Numbered from the stretch's first letter, positions 37,927 through 46,959 are shown. The stretch is 64,000 bases of DNA from UBA11051 sp964390495 (GCA_964390495.1 CAYMIN010000011.1:1-64000), one strand, 5' to 3'. The notes: generated by a model from the letters alone, not told the origin. Numbers and translations are program-made.

Positions 37927-38031
37927 TGGCCGAGCGCAGGTGACCGTTTCGTCCACAAGCGCACCATCGGCGTATCCGTGGCGGGGCGAAGTTGCACTTT
38001 GCCTTCGGCAGACATCGAAGGGCTGTTTGGC

Positions 38032-39870
38032 ATGTCACTACTGCTGAGAATCCTGGTCTTCGCGCGGCGCTATCGCTGGATGCTGGCCTGGGCGCTGTTT
38101 CTGGTCTTTGTGGCCACGGCCCTGAATATGGTAACCCCGTATTTGTTCGGGCTGTTGGTGGATCGTATCGCCGGCTACGAGAAGCTGGGCGAGCTGGGCA
38201 ATGTACCACCGGTCGAGCTGTCGGCTTATCGCGACGAGGCGTGGGTCTTTCTGCTGCTTATCTGTGGCGTAATTCTCGCCGTGGCCACCATCGCCACGCT
38301 TACCACCTACCCGCAGCAGATGATGCTGATCTTTGCGGGCAACCGCATCGTTTACGATATTCGCCGGCGGCTCTTTCGTCACCTGCAGCACCTCTCAATG
38401 CGCTACTTCGACAGCAACCCTCATGGCCGCATCATGTCCCGCGTCTTGTACGACGTTGAGGCCGTGCAGGGCATTGTCAGCAGCCAGCTTGTCGAGATCG
38501 TCACCAATGTCATCACCCTGACCGTAGCCATCGTGGTGCTGTTCATCTACAATGTCAGGCTTGCCTCGATCGCCGTCGGCATCCTGCCGCTGTATGTGTT
38601 CAACTTCCTGCTGATCAGGCAGCACATCCGCCATTCCGCCGCCGAGGCCCGCGAGCAGTACTCGCAAATCTACACCACATTGTCGGAGAGCATCTCCGGC
38701 ATCAAGGTCGTCAAGTCGTTCACCAGGGAGAGCTCGGAGGCGCGCGGCTTCGCCCGGGAAGTGCGCGAGAGTATCGGGATGAACATGCGCCTGGGCCACT
38801 GGCGCATCGTCCTCCATATCGGCGCCAACGTCATCACTCGCCTCGCCAATATCGGCATCCTGCTCTATGGCGGCTACATGGTGCTCTACACCGGCGAGAT
38901 CACCATGGGCGACCTGGTCGCCTTCAGGTCCTATCAGAGCATGCTCTACACGCCGGTGATAATGCTAGTGACCATCAACAATCAGATTCAGGTGGTGCTG
39001 GCCGCTATCGAGCGCATCTTCGAGACCCTCGACACCTCACCCGACATCGAGGAGCGCCGCGATGCCATCAAGCTCGAGAAGATCGAAGGCCGTGTCGAGA
39101 TGGAGCATGTGGACTTCGCCTACGAGCCGGGCGAGTTGGTGCTGGATGACATCAACTTCATCGCCGAGCCCGGCACGGTCACGGCCCTGGTCGGCCCCAG
39201 CGGCAGTGGCAAGAGCACTCTGGTCCATCTCATCCCCCGCTTCTACGACCCAACCAACGGCCGCGTCCTCATGGACGGCCACGATCTGCGCGATGTCTCG
39301 ATCAGCTCCTTGCGCCGCAACATCGCTATGGTGATGCAGGAGGACTTCCTGTTCATGGGCACGCTGCGCGAGAATATCAAGTACGGCCGTCCCGAGGCCA
39401 CTGACGAGCAAGTCCTGCAGGCGGCGGTGGCGGCCAATGCCCATGACTTCATCATGGAGTACCCGGATGGCTATGAAAGCATGGTCGGCGAGCGCGGCAC
39501 CCGGCTCTCCGGCGGCCAACGCCAGCGTATCTCCATCGCCAGGGCCATTCTGCGCGATCCCAGAATCCTCATCCTCGACGAGGCCACCAGTGCCCTCGAC
39601 TCCGAATCCGAAGCCCTGATCCAGGAAGCTCTCGAACACCTGATGAAGAACCGCACTACCTTCACTATCGCCCACCGGCTCTCCACCGTCATGAACGCCG
39701 ACATTATCTTGGTCCTCGACGAGGGGCGCATCGTCGAGCGCGGCAAGCATGTCGAGCTGGCGACCGCCGGCGGGGTCTATCAGATGCTGTGCGAGGTCCA
39801 GTTCAGCCAGGCCGCCGAAAAGATGCGGGAGCACGAAGAAGAACTCCGCCGCGCCCGCGAGGAAGAATGA
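38032..39870 (+). CDS. ABC transporter, fused permease/ATPase (MsbA-like exporter)
   Basis: A 612-aa half-transporter: six-helix exporter-type membrane domain (about residues 1-310) and a nucleotide-binding domain with Walker A GPSGSGKS, signature LSGGQRQR, Walker B ILILDEATSALD and the H-loop IAHRLST. It should work as a homodimer exporting a lipid, drug or peptide; the substrate cannot be told. ATG at 38032 follows AAGGG by nine bases and opens the first helix; the GTG at 37978 would add an unlikely leader. Two amidohydrolase genes follow on the same strand. Confidence 0.93.
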   Translation: MSLLLRILVFARRYRWMLAWALFLVFVATALNMVTPYLFGLLVDRIAGYEKLGELGNVPPVELSAYRDEAWVFLLLICGVILAVATIATLTTYPQQMMLIFAGNRIVYDIRRRLFRHLQHLSMRYFDSNPHGRIMSRVLYDVEAVQGIVSSQLVEIVTNVITLTVAIVVLFIYNVRLASIAVGILPLYVFNFLLIRQHIRHSAAEAREQYSQIYTTLSESISGIKVVKSFTRESSEARGFAREVRESIGMNMRLGHWRIVLHIGANVITRLANIGILLYGGYMVLYTGEITMGDLVAFRSYQSMLYTPVIMLVTINNQIQVVLAAIERIFETLDTSPDIEERRDAIKLEKIEGRVEMEHVDFAYEPGELVLDDINFIAEPGTVTALVGPSGSGKSTLVHLIPRFYDPTNGRVLMDGHDLRDVSISSLRRNIAMVMQEDFLFMGTLRENIKYGRPEATDEQVLQAAVAANAHDFIMEYPDGYESMVGERGTRLSGGQRQRISIARAILRDPRILILDEATSALDSESEALIQEALEHLMKNRTTFTIAHRLSTVMNADIILVLDEGRIVERGKHVELATAGGVYQMLCEVQFSQAAEKMREHEEELRRAREEE

Positions 39871-39936
39871 CAGCCCAGCCCTAGCCCCACCACTACCGAG
39901 GCCAGCCTTACTTGGCCTCACAGGAAAGTGAGAATC

Positions 39937-40680
39937 ATGCTTATAGACTTCCACGCCCATGTACAGGATGACGACGAGGGCACCCGTGCCGACGAGATGG
40001 TGCGCGAGGCCCGGCGCATCGGCATTGATTACATCGGCATCAGCGAGCCGGTGACCCACAGCCGCGACAGCCTGGAGGTCGTCCAGCGCCAGAATGACCT
40101 GGTCTTCCGTACCTACGAGCGCTACCCCGACTTCTTCATCCCGCTGGTCTATACCCACGCCAATCTCGGCCAGGCGGCGCTGGACGAAGTCCACAAGGGC
40201 TTCGACCGCGGGGCCAGAGGCATCAAGATGGAGGTTGCGACGGTGATTACCGACAAGTGCGTCGAACCGATCATCGAGGAGGCCATCGCCCGTGACGTGG
40301 CGCTGCTGCAGCACAGTTGGCACAAGGTCACCGGCAACTACCCCTTCGAGACCGATGGCGTCCACTGTGCCGAGATCGGCCGCCGCTACCCGGAGCTCAA
40401 GCTCGTCATGGCCCACATCAGTGGCGATAACCGCTGGGGCATCCGCGCCATCCGCGACGTGCCCTCGGTCTATACCGACTGCAGCGGCTCGATCGCCGAC
40501 TACGGTCACATCGAGTATTGCGTCGAGCAACTCGGCGCCGACCGCTTGCTCTGGGGCACCGATGCCCGGGGCGCGGATTTCCTCTACACCTTAGCCAAGG
40601 TCCGCGACAGCCACCTCAGCGACGAAGCCAAGGCCAAGGTCCTGGGCCTCAACGCCGCCAAGCTGCTGAAAGTGGTCTGA
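39937..40680 (+). CDS. Amidohydrolase 2-family metal-dependent hydrolase
   Basis: TIM-barrel hydrolase of the amidohydrolase-2 (PF04909-type) family, 247 aa. The metal ligands are present: HxH in DFHAH near the start, a mid-barrel His in LLQHSWH, the MAHISGDN histidine and the Asp of LLWGTDAR. The family includes decarboxylases and lactone or amide hydrolases acting on small ring compounds; the substrate is unknown. ATG at 39937 follows AGGAAA by about nine bases, in preference to the GTG nine bases earlier. A homologous gene follows 43 bases later. Confidence 0.85.
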   Translation: MLIDFHAHVQDDDEGTRADEMVREARRIGIDYIGISEPVTHSRDSLEVVQRQNDLVFRTYERYPDFFIPLVYTHANLGQAALDEVHKGFDRGARGIKMEVATVITDKCVEPIIEEAIARDVALLQHSWHKVTGNYPFETDGVHCAEIGRRYPELKLVMAHISGDNRWGIRAIRDVPSVYTDCSGSIADYGHIEYCVEQLGADRLLWGTDARGADFLYTLAKVRDSHLSDEAKAKVLGLNAAKLLKVV

Positions 40681-40723
40681 AGATTCCATGGCCGTCCACA
40701 AAATGGAGAAAGCGACGATAACC

Positions 40724-41494
40724 ATGATTGACTTCTGTTGCGACATCGGGAATTACGCCTTTCGCGAATGGCCCGCCGATGATACCGCCGGCACGCTTGC
40801 GCTGATGGACCGGGCCGGCATTGATTTGGCGGTCGTCGGCAGCATTGACGCCATCACCTACGTCAGCCCGCACCCGGCCAACGAGCGGCTGATGGCCGAC
40901 CTCCAGGCCAACGATCCCGACAGCCGGCTGATACCCTATACGACCCTCAGCCCGGTCTATCCCGGCGTCGAGCGCGATATGGAGGAAAGCCGCGAGCTAG
41001 GCTTCCGCGGCCTGAAGCTCTATCCGAGCTACCACGGCTATCAGATTGACGATCCGCCGGCACTCAGGCTGATCGAGATGGCCACAGGCTGGGGCTGGCC
41101 GGTGATAGTCACCGTGCGCATCGAGGACGAGCGCCACCACCACCCGCTGATGAAGGTCAAGCCGGTCCCGCTCGAGAGCATCATGTGGGCGGCCCGGCAG
41201 CTTCCCGAGGCCACCATCATCCTCAGCGCCGGCAACAGCGCCGGGACGCCGCGCTTCCTGGAGCAGACCCGCGATCTGCCCAACGTCTATGCCGAGCTGT
41301 CTTACGTCAAGGGACCGCTACGGGCGCTGGAGATTCTGGTGGAGAGGTTTGGCAGCGAGCGGATGCTCTTGGGCACGCACATGCCGTTTGTCTATCCCGG
41401 CTGCGGGATCGCCAAGATCGCCGAGGCTGACATCTCCGAGGCGGCTAAGCAGGCGATCCTGGAGGGCAACGCCGCACACATTCTCGGATTGTGA
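40724..41494 (+). CDS. Amidohydrolase-like protein lacking metal ligands
   Basis: A 256-aa TIM-barrel protein of the amidohydrolase-2 fold, paralogous to its upstream neighbour. The ligand positions are changed: the HxH motif is DFCCDIG, the mid-barrel histidine segment reads LSAGNSAG, and the usual GSD/GTD near the C-terminus is LLGTHMPF. It is likely either inactive as a metal hydrolase or dependent on different chemistry, perhaps as a partner of the first enzyme. The ATG at 40724 begins the barrel; in-frame starts at 40688 and 40703 are possible and no ribosome binding site is decisive. Confidence 0.75.
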   Translation: MIDFCCDIGNYAFREWPADDTAGTLALMDRAGIDLAVVGSIDAITYVSPHPANERLMADLQANDPDSRLIPYTTLSPVYPGVERDMEESRELGFRGLKLYPSYHGYQIDDPPALRLIEMATGWGWPVIVTVRIEDERHHHPLMKVKPVPLESIMWAARQLPEATIILSAGNSAGTPRFLEQTRDLPNVYAELSYVKGPLRALEILVERFGSERMLLGTHMPFVYPGCGIAKIAEADISEAAKQAILEGNAAHILGL

Positions 41495-41681
41495 CTCAAA
41501 GGGATGGTTAGAGTGCATGAAAAAAGGTTTTATTTGTTTGCGTTTGCGATATACTAAAGATAATAGTGGCGAAAGTGCGCCGAAGATGTATAAATAGCCT
41601 CACTGGTGCCATGAGTACCTCGGGGATGGCGGGGGCTGGACAAAGCTTCGCTATGCCGTTCGTAGTTCGGAGGTGAAAGCA

Positions 41682-42458
41682 GTGGTTGAAGTGATCGGTG
41701 TGGCCTTGCCAAATGCGACAGCCATTCATTCTAAAGTTAGTATGGTAAAATACGGGCCTTATCCGCTTCACATTGTCGTAATGGACATCACTAACTGGAC
41801 TCGCCTATGCTATGAGGCCAAACAAGCCAATCGCTTCGACGCTATCGCCGAAGGCTTCCGCATATTCGTCGCAGAAGCCTACCAGGCCGAACTCCAGGTG
41901 CGCGTGAACCCGTGCCGCCGGCCGGATAAGTTCCCCCTGGCACGGGAGAGCGAAGATAGTGAACTAGTGGATCCTACGGTGGACATCGCAAACCATACTG
42001 GCGACGGTTTCATTCTGCTATGTTCCAACGCCGAGATGACGCTTGATTTTGCCCGCAAGCTTCGAGACAACGCATTTCGTGCTCTGGTAGATTGCCTCAA
42101 GGCTAGCCACATTTGTTCGGCTGATGACGTTGAGTTACGTCTTGCTATTCATTCCGGAGATGTATGGACAATTCTCAGTAGCGAATCTCAGGCTGCCGAA
42201 GAGCAGTTCGCGATGGGTGATTTCTACTTCTCGGAAGCAATCAACCTCGCGTCAAGACTCGTAACATCAGACTTCTGTCGCGCCGCCAGTACGCGGGCAA
42301 TCTGTACGGAAGAGTTCCGACAATGCTTGCCCGAAAAATACGGGCCTCTATTCGGCCAGCCCCATGAATTGCGCGGGCGCAAAGATGGTGACGAAGAGCG
42401 CGACATAGACTATCCGACCAATGTTCACGTTCACGAGATCTTTGGAGAACCGAAGTAA
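41682..42458 (+). CDS. Stand-alone class III nucleotidyl cyclase-like protein
   Basis: A 258-aa protein with a class III cyclase homology domain and no sensor or membrane region. Visible motifs are VVMDITNWTRL with the first metal-binding Asp35, NHTGDGFILL with the second Asp108, LRLAIHSGDV, and AINLASRLVTSD. The product cyclic nucleotide cannot be told. The gene is visibly poorer in G+C than its neighbours (29 of 60 bases at 41761-41820 against 39 of 60 at 41041-41100), suggesting recent acquisition. GTG at 41682 follows GGAGG by eight bases; an ATG at 41742 would start just before the domain. Neighbours are unrelated and no obvious effector gene is adjacent. Confidence 0.75.
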   Translation: MVEVIGVALPNATAIHSKVSMVKYGPYPLHIVVMDITNWTRLCYEAKQANRFDAIAEGFRIFVAEAYQAELQVRVNPCRRPDKFPLARESEDSELVDPTVDIANHTGDGFILLCSNAEMTLDFARKLRDNAFRALVDCLKASHICSADDVELRLAIHSGDVWTILSSESQAAEEQFAMGDFYFSEAINLASRLVTSDFCRAASTRAICTEEFRQCLPEKYGPLFGQPHELRGRKDGDEERDIDYPTNVHVHEIFGEPK

Positions 42459-42468
42459 CGCGTGTGGA

Positions 42469-43023
42469 TTATCGCCGTACAGAGTATATACACCCGCAAT
42501 ACTTCTGGCGATACAGGCCGTACTTCTTCGCTAGCTCCACACTGCGCTTGAAGCCGTCGTGCTTTCTGAAATCCTCGCCCAAGAACTTGACACCAACCAA
42601 CGCTGCCGCCGCCTCTCCGTGCGGGTTGATCTGCGCCGCCGGCTTGTGCGGGCTGACGGTCAGCGTCGAGGCGAAATACTCGCAGCCCAGCTCTTTTGCC
42701 TTTTGGGCCGTCTTCTGCAGCCGTAGGGCGAAGCACACCTCACAGCGCGCCCCGCCTTCAGGCTCGTCTTCAAGGCCGCGCACGGCTTCGGCCCATGCTG
42801 CTTCCCCGCTCTCGTCAACGATTAGTTCCATGCCGACTAGCTCGGCCAGTTGCCGCATCGCCGCGAGCCGCTTGTGGGCTTCCTCAAGCGGCTGGATATT
42901 GGGGTTATACCAGTAGCAGATCACCTCATAATCGCGCGCCAGCCGCTCATAGACTGCGGTGGCGTCCGGCGCGCAGCAGCAGTGCAAGAGCAGTCTCGGT
43001 TTCTTCTGTTCGCGTTCAGTCAT
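42469..43023 (-). CDS. queH: Epoxyqueuosine reductase QueH
   Basis: QueH (formerly DUF208) of 184 aa catalyses the last step of queuosine synthesis in tRNA, reducing epoxyqueuosine, with iron-sulfur chemistry. Family features: LLLHCCCAPD near the N-terminus, GGARCEVCFALRL in the middle and YRQKYCGCIYS at the end. ATG at 43023 is preceded by GGGCGG. The leader and probable promoter region are occupied by a palindromic repeat at 43032-43089. It is convergent with the cyclase gene, ten bases apart. Confidence 0.93.
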   Translation of the reverse strand: MTEREQKKPRLLLHCCCAPDATAVYERLARDYEVICYWYNPNIQPLEEAHKRLAAMRQLAELVGMELIVDESGEAAWAEAVRGLEDEPEGGARCEVCFALRLQKTAQKAKELGCEYFASTLTVSPHKPAAQINPHGEAAAALVGVKFLGEDFRKHDGFKRSVELAKKYGLYRQKYCGCIYSVRR

Positions 43024-43031
43024 TTCATCCG

Positions 43032-43089
43032 CCCTCACCCCCGGCCCCTCTCCCGCTGGGAGAGGGGTGCCCGAAGGGCGGGGTGAGGG
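43032..43089. repeat. Nested palindromic repeat upstream of queH
   Basis: Outer arms CCCTCACCCC (43032-43041) and GGGGTGAGGG (43080-43089) enclose an inner hairpin CCCCTCTCCC-gct-GGGAGAGGGG (43045-43067). It is a complete example of the unit that is clustered at 3705-4042. It lies immediately upstream of the queH ATG, between queH and the DUF4432 gene, both on the minus strand. Confidence 0.8.
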
Positions 43090-43093
43090 GCAG

Positions 43094-44170
43094 TTAACTC
43101 CCCCTTACCTCCCCATCCTCCGAAATCTCCGTCACCTCGCTCAGTCCCGCATAGGCCACCGCTCGCAGCCAGGTGCTGAGGCTCTCGCCGGCCTGTATCT
43201 GCAGTTGCCGGTTCTCTTTCATGCACTCGGTCAGGATCGCCGGGTAGCTGGAGAACGGCTCCAGCGCGATCACATACCACCGTCCCCAGCTCGGCGCTTG
43301 CGGGTTGCCGCACAGCGAGATCCAGTACCAGATATGCTTGAACACCTCGGTGTCGAAGGCCATGCCGAAGCCGACTTGCTTCTCGGTGTTGGTGACCGCG
43401 TACCAGCCGTCGGTCAGGTCGGTCAGATAAAGCATGTCCTCCAGCTTGCTCTCAGGCGGGCCAATGTGGCGCACATCAATCATCGCCCCGTCCTGGCTCT
43501 CGCCGGTGGGCCAGGTGAACTCGTGCAGCGGCTGGAAGCGGCCCTCCGGCGGCGCGTTGGGGTCCACTACCACCTTGCGCGCGCCGCAGGACACCACACA
43601 GTCCTGAGACAGAAACGGCGGCCCGAAGGCCGGATGATGTCCCCACATCAGGTCCAGGTCCTGGTCGCTTTCGTTGGTGAGGATTTCATCAATCTCCAGC
43701 ACGCCGCAGCCGCTGCGTAAGGTCAGCGTCTTTGCGAGCAGAAACGGCGTCCGGTAGGTCCGGGTCCAGAGTTTCGCCTGCACGATTTCGGGGTCGTCCT
43801 CGATAATCTGGCAGTTCCAGGGGATGCCCCACAGTTCCCCGTGCTGGCCCATCTCGACGGCGCGATACTCACAGGAGCGCCCGCCGTTGGGCAGCAGCTC
43901 CTGCCAGCCGCCTTCGTAGAAGTCCGAGAAGGGCCCGTGGGTGGCCTCGCGCATGTTATGGCTGTTCAGGTGCGGCCTGACGCCCAGCGGGCTGCGCCAC
44001 ATGAAGTCGGTGTCGGTGGGCTTGTGCACAAACTCGAAGATATCGCTGCCCTTGTCGAGCAAGATGGAGACGCGGATCAGCTCGTTTTCGATGACCATCA
44101 TGCGCAGGCCGCGATAGGTAAGCTCGTCGTTGACCCGGCAGCCGTAGTTACGCTCGTGGGTGTAAGCCAT
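43094..44170 (-). CDS. DUF4432/aldose 1-epimerase-like protein
   Basis: A 358-aa beta-sandwich protein of the galactose mutarotase-like superfamily, DUF4432 type. It shows the RNYGCR start, a LLDKGSDIFEFVHKPTDTDF strand, WQELLPNGG, MWGHHPAFG and a late FSSYPAILTECMKENRQL segment. It is expected to bind a sugar or sugar acid and perhaps epimerise its anomeric carbon; the sugar is unknown. A consensus AGGAGG lies eight bases before the ATG. It is transcribed divergently from the GHL10-type glycosidase gene, pointing to a shared carbohydrate pathway. Confidence 0.85.
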   Translation of the reverse strand: MAYTHERNYGCRVNDELTYRGLRMMVIENELIRVSILLDKGSDIFEFVHKPTDTDFMWRSPLGVRPHLNSHNMREATHGPFSDFYEGGWQELLPNGGRSCEYRAVEMGQHGELWGIPWNCQIIEDDPEIVQAKLWTRTYRTPFLLAKTLTLRSGCGVLEIDEILTNESDQDLDLMWGHHPAFGPPFLSQDCVVSCGARKVVVDPNAPPEGRFQPLHEFTWPTGESQDGAMIDVRHIGPPESKLEDMLYLTDLTDGWYAVTNTEKQVGFGMAFDTEVFKHIWYWISLCGNPQAPSWGRWYVIALEPFSSYPAILTECMKENRQLQIQAGESLSTWLRAVAYAGLSEVTEISEDGEVRGS

Positions 44171-44270
44171 CGCTCTGACCTCCTATGCAGCACTGACCTA
44201 GATGCAGGCACTCCTGGGTATTGTTTCGCTGGCAGGCAGGTTCTGGCCTCCCATTACGCAGAACAGGAAG

Positions 44271-44326
44271 TATTCTATTCCCGGACGGCGAATAGTATAT
44301 GCGTAGGCAGTCGTGCGGGTGCCTAC
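44271..44326. promoter_or_regulatory. Two inverted repeats in a divergent regulatory region
   Basis: The first pair is TATTCTATTC (44271-44280) and GAATAGTATA (44290-44299), nine of ten positions pairing over a nine-base spacer. The second is GTAGGCA (44303-44309) and TGCCTAC (44320-44326), a perfect 7-bp stem. They lie between the divergent mutarotase-like and glycosidase genes and may be an operator and a leader hairpin. Confidence 0.45.
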
Positions 44327-44352
44327 AATGCAGATGGAGAGGAGTTCATTTC

Positions 44353-46932
44353 ATGGTCAAGACGCGGGCTATTATGCTGACAGGAATCATCTTAGCTCTA
44401 TGCGCTGTCGCCTCATCCGCAGCGATTGACCTCAACCTGCTTGTCAATGGGGACTTTGAGGCAGGCGCTTGGAGTCAGGCGGTGTGGAGCGGTCAGGGCG
44501 AAAGCTCCATCACTAGCGACCAGTTCCACGGTGGGGCCAAGTCGCTGCACCTGCAGGGCACCCAGCCGGCCACCGTCGTCGCGGACCGTAGCTTCGGGCT
44601 GTTTGCCCCGGGTAAGCCGATCTCGCTCAGCGGCTATTGGAAGGGCAAGGTAACCGCCGGCACCGGTGGCCGCATCGTCCTGCGCTGGCTCGATGGAGCG
44701 GGCGAAAAGCTAGCCGACGAGGCGCCGATTACCAAGAACGGGGAGTTCGATTGGGAGCGCTTTGAGGCCACCTTTACACCGCCACAAAAGGCTGCCAGGG
44801 GCCAGCTCTTCCTGGAAATCTGGGAGACCGTCGGTGAGGTCTGGTATGACGATGTGCAGGTGCTCCAGCAGGTTGAGCCGCTGCGGCCTGGCGACATCCT
44901 GACCGGCAAGGCCCTCGACATTGTCAGAGTCGCGGTTTTCGACGCCAACGCGGCCGGTGGCAGGGGCTATGGCGGGCCGGGGATTCAGCAGATGCTGGCC
45001 GCCCAGCCGGGCATCAGCGCCGAGATTGTCAGTGACCTTTCCCTGCGCACTCTGGTCAAGTACGATGCCCTGATGCTGCCGAATGTCCACGACCTGGGCC
45101 GGGCGCAGAGTGACAGCCTGCTCGCGGCCAATCCGCAGCTTGCCTGGATGGCCGATGCGCGGGCGGCTATCTCGGCTTACGTGCGCATGGGCGGCGGGCT
45201 GCTCCTGACCCACATTTCATGCGGCCAGGGCGCTTTCGCTACTCCGCTGGCCCCACGGATTACCACAGTCATAGACAAGACCTTCGACATCCGGGCGACC
45301 GAGTTTCTCGACCATCCTGTCACCGTCGGCCTGGAGCCGTTTGAGCCGAGCTTCGAGGACTCCCGCGTTTTGCAGGCAGGCCCGTTGGGACACGTCATCA
45401 TGAAGAACAAGTCCGGTCACGCGCTGGCGGTAGTCGGCAACCTCGGCAACGGCAGAGTCATAGGGATCGGTATGTGCCCCGGCATTGACAAGAACACTGA
45501 CCCGGTGGTTCCGAGCGGCGGTGAGGCGCAACTGGTCGTCAATGCCGTCAAGTGGGCCGCCGCCACCGAGCTGCAGCCCTACTTCGTAGTCGTCTCGCCG
45601 AATGTGGTGACGCTTACCGAGCCCGATCAGCCGCTTGAGCTGACCGTGACCCTCCTCCCGACCCAGGACCCCGCCGCCGGTGAAGTGGCTCTGGAGTTCG
45701 CTCTGGCAGGGCAGGAGGAGAGAGTTGCGCCGCAGAAAATCAGTGACCGGGAAAGCACCGACGGTCTCAGCACCATGCGCGTCAGCTTCCCCACCGCTGA
45801 TTTGACCGATGGAACGTATTATGTCGAGGTGAAAACGAGTATGGCCACTTATGATGAGCCCGACCTTGTCGCCACAGTTGAGAACCAGGCCGGATTTGCC
45901 AAATTCGCCGACACGCTGCCCAAGTCGGAGTTTGAGTGGAGCGCGATGAACGTGCACGGGCCGGGCGCGATCAGGAGCGAAGCCGACGCCGTCCAGATGG
46001 CCCAGATGGCCAATGAGATGCACTTCAAGGCGGTGCTGTACAATGCCAAGCCGCCGGACGGCTACCAGTATTACAATACCGAGGTCGGCGAGAAAGCGCC
46101 CGGCTTTGAGGAGGTTGACCCTCTGGCGCTGGTGGTGAAGGCCTGCCACGACGAGGGCCTCCAGCTTCTGGTGCAGTTCTGCACCTTCGCCGAGGGCAGC
46201 GCCGCCAATCCCAGCAAGTTCATCCGCGAGCACCCCGAGTATGCCGACTGGAACCCGGTTGACGGGCCGGACCTGACCAAGCATCAGCATGGTGTCTTCG
46301 GCTGCCCCGACCGGCCGGAGGTGCGGCAGTACGAACTGGCCTTGATCCGGGAGATGTGCGAGAACTACGACATTGACGGGATCAGCTTCGACTATATCCG
46401 CTACAAGAACGACGCCTACTGCGTGTGCCCGTACAGCCGGGAGAAGCTGGCCGAATACTGCCAGGCGCATCCCGATTTGAGCGAGGCCGCGGCCCGCGCG
46501 CAGATGTCCAAGGAGGCTATCGTCAGCTTTACCTGGGAGGTGCGCAAGCTGCTGGACGAGTTCGACCCCAAGCTGCTGCTGCACGGCTACTGCCATCCGA
46601 CGTGGGCCAACGAGTTCCCGCTCAAGTACCTGTCCTTCCGCGCCTCGGCTCACGGCAAGGACCCGGCACGCGGCGGTGGCTGGTCGCTGCAGCAGGTGTA
46701 CGAGGCGGCCCAGCGCAATGTCGAGTTGGCCGACGACCACATCGAGTACATGCGGGCGGCGCCGATGGCCGATACCGCTTACCTGGACTGGGCCAAGAGC
46801 CCGGAGCGCTTCCGCCGCGAGCTGCGTTTGATCAGCCACGCCGGCGCTCGCGACATCATGATCTATCTCTACTCCACGCTCCGTCACAAGCCGGAGCTGC
46901 GCGAGGCCATCGCCCAGGAACTGGCCGACTGA
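44353..46932 (+). CDS. Secreted multidomain GHL10-type glycoside hydrolase
   Basis: An exported 859-aa protein. Order: signal peptide (about 1-24), carbohydrate-binding beta-sandwich (about 25-150, LLVNGDFEAGAWSQ), a glutamine amidotransferase/ThuA-like alpha/beta domain (about 172-370, RVAVFDANAAGGRG, MGGGLLLTHISCG), an immunoglobulin-like domain (about 385-475) and a C-terminal TIM barrel of the GHL10/'glycosyl hydrolase-like' type (about 500-859). The barrel includes IDGISFDYIRYKNDAY. Such enzymes act on bacterial or plant polysaccharides; the substrate is unknown. ATG at 44353 follows GGAG by eight bases. A LacI-type operator and an oxidoreductase gene follow. Confidence 0.82.
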   Translation: MVKTRAIMLTGIILALCAVASSAAIDLNLLVNGDFEAGAWSQAVWSGQGESSITSDQFHGGAKSLHLQGTQPATVVADRSFGLFAPGKPISLSGYWKGKVTAGTGGRIVLRWLDGAGEKLADEAPITKNGEFDWERFEATFTPPQKAARGQLFLEIWETVGEVWYDDVQVLQQVEPLRPGDILTGKALDIVRVAVFDANAAGGRGYGGPGIQQMLAAQPGISAEIVSDLSLRTLVKYDALMLPNVHDLGRAQSDSLLAANPQLAWMADARAAISAYVRMGGGLLLTHISCGQGAFATPLAPRITTVIDKTFDIRATEFLDHPVTVGLEPFEPSFEDSRVLQAGPLGHVIMKNKSGHALAVVGNLGNGRVIGIGMCPGIDKNTDPVVPSGGEAQLVVNAVKWAAATELQPYFVVVSPNVVTLTEPDQPLELTVTLLPTQDPAAGEVALEFALAGQEERVAPQKISDRESTDGLSTMRVSFPTADLTDGTYYVEVKTSMATYDEPDLVATVENQAGFAKFADTLPKSEFEWSAMNVHGPGAIRSEADAVQMAQMANEMHFKAVLYNAKPPDGYQYYNTEVGEKAPGFEEVDPLALVVKACHDEGLQLLVQFCTFAEGSAANPSKFIREHPEYADWNPVDGPDLTKHQHGVFGCPDRPEVRQYELALIREMCENYDIDGISFDYIRYKNDAYCVCPYSREKLAEYCQAHPDLSEAAARAQMSKEAIVSFTWEVRKLLDEFDPKLLLHGYCHPTWANEFPLKYLSFRASAHGKDPARGGGWSLQQVYEAAQRNVELADDHIEYMRAAPMADTAYLDWAKSPERFRRELRLISHAGARDIMIYLYSTLRHKPELREAIAQELAD

Positions 46933-46940
46933 TACCGCAC

Positions 46941-46959
46941 CTGTAAACCCGGTTTGCAG
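46941..46959. promoter_or_regulatory. LacI-family-like operator palindrome
   Basis: CTGTAAACC-c-GGTTTGCAG, eight of nine base pairs symmetric. It fits the general TGTAAACCGGTTTACA form bound by LacI/GalR-family repressors and lies about 85 bases upstream of the oxidoreductase start. No LacI-family gene is in the window. Confidence 0.5.

Larger units (their letters stand above)
37302..38031. other. Intergenic region with hairpins and a promoter
   Basis: A 730-bp gap between divergent genes. It has no convincing gene. It contains a CTGTCCC-a-GGGACAG palindrome (37422-37436), a 9-bp hairpin (37783-37804) and the promoter of the ABC transporter (37899-37926). The short frames are cysteine/proline/arginine-rich and look non-coding. 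Confidence 0.6.

Noticed and set aside
39037..40530. A 497-residue minus-strand frame opposite the ABC transporter and first amidohydrolase
   Set aside because: It spans two real genes and the gap between them and has no recognisable domain or ribosome binding site.
41682..42458. A Pycsar-type defence pair based on the cyclase
   Set aside because: No adjacent effector with a cyclic-nucleotide-binding or transmembrane toxin domain is present.
42469..43023. QueH with a missing cysteine (CCCAPD rather than CCAPC)
   Set aside because: An Asp at this position fits the family's CCxxD pattern as I recall it, so I did not treat it as an anomaly.
45217..46887. A 556-residue minus-strand frame opposite the GHL10-type gene
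   Set aside because: It mirrors the coding gene and shows no homology signature; typical antisense artefact.
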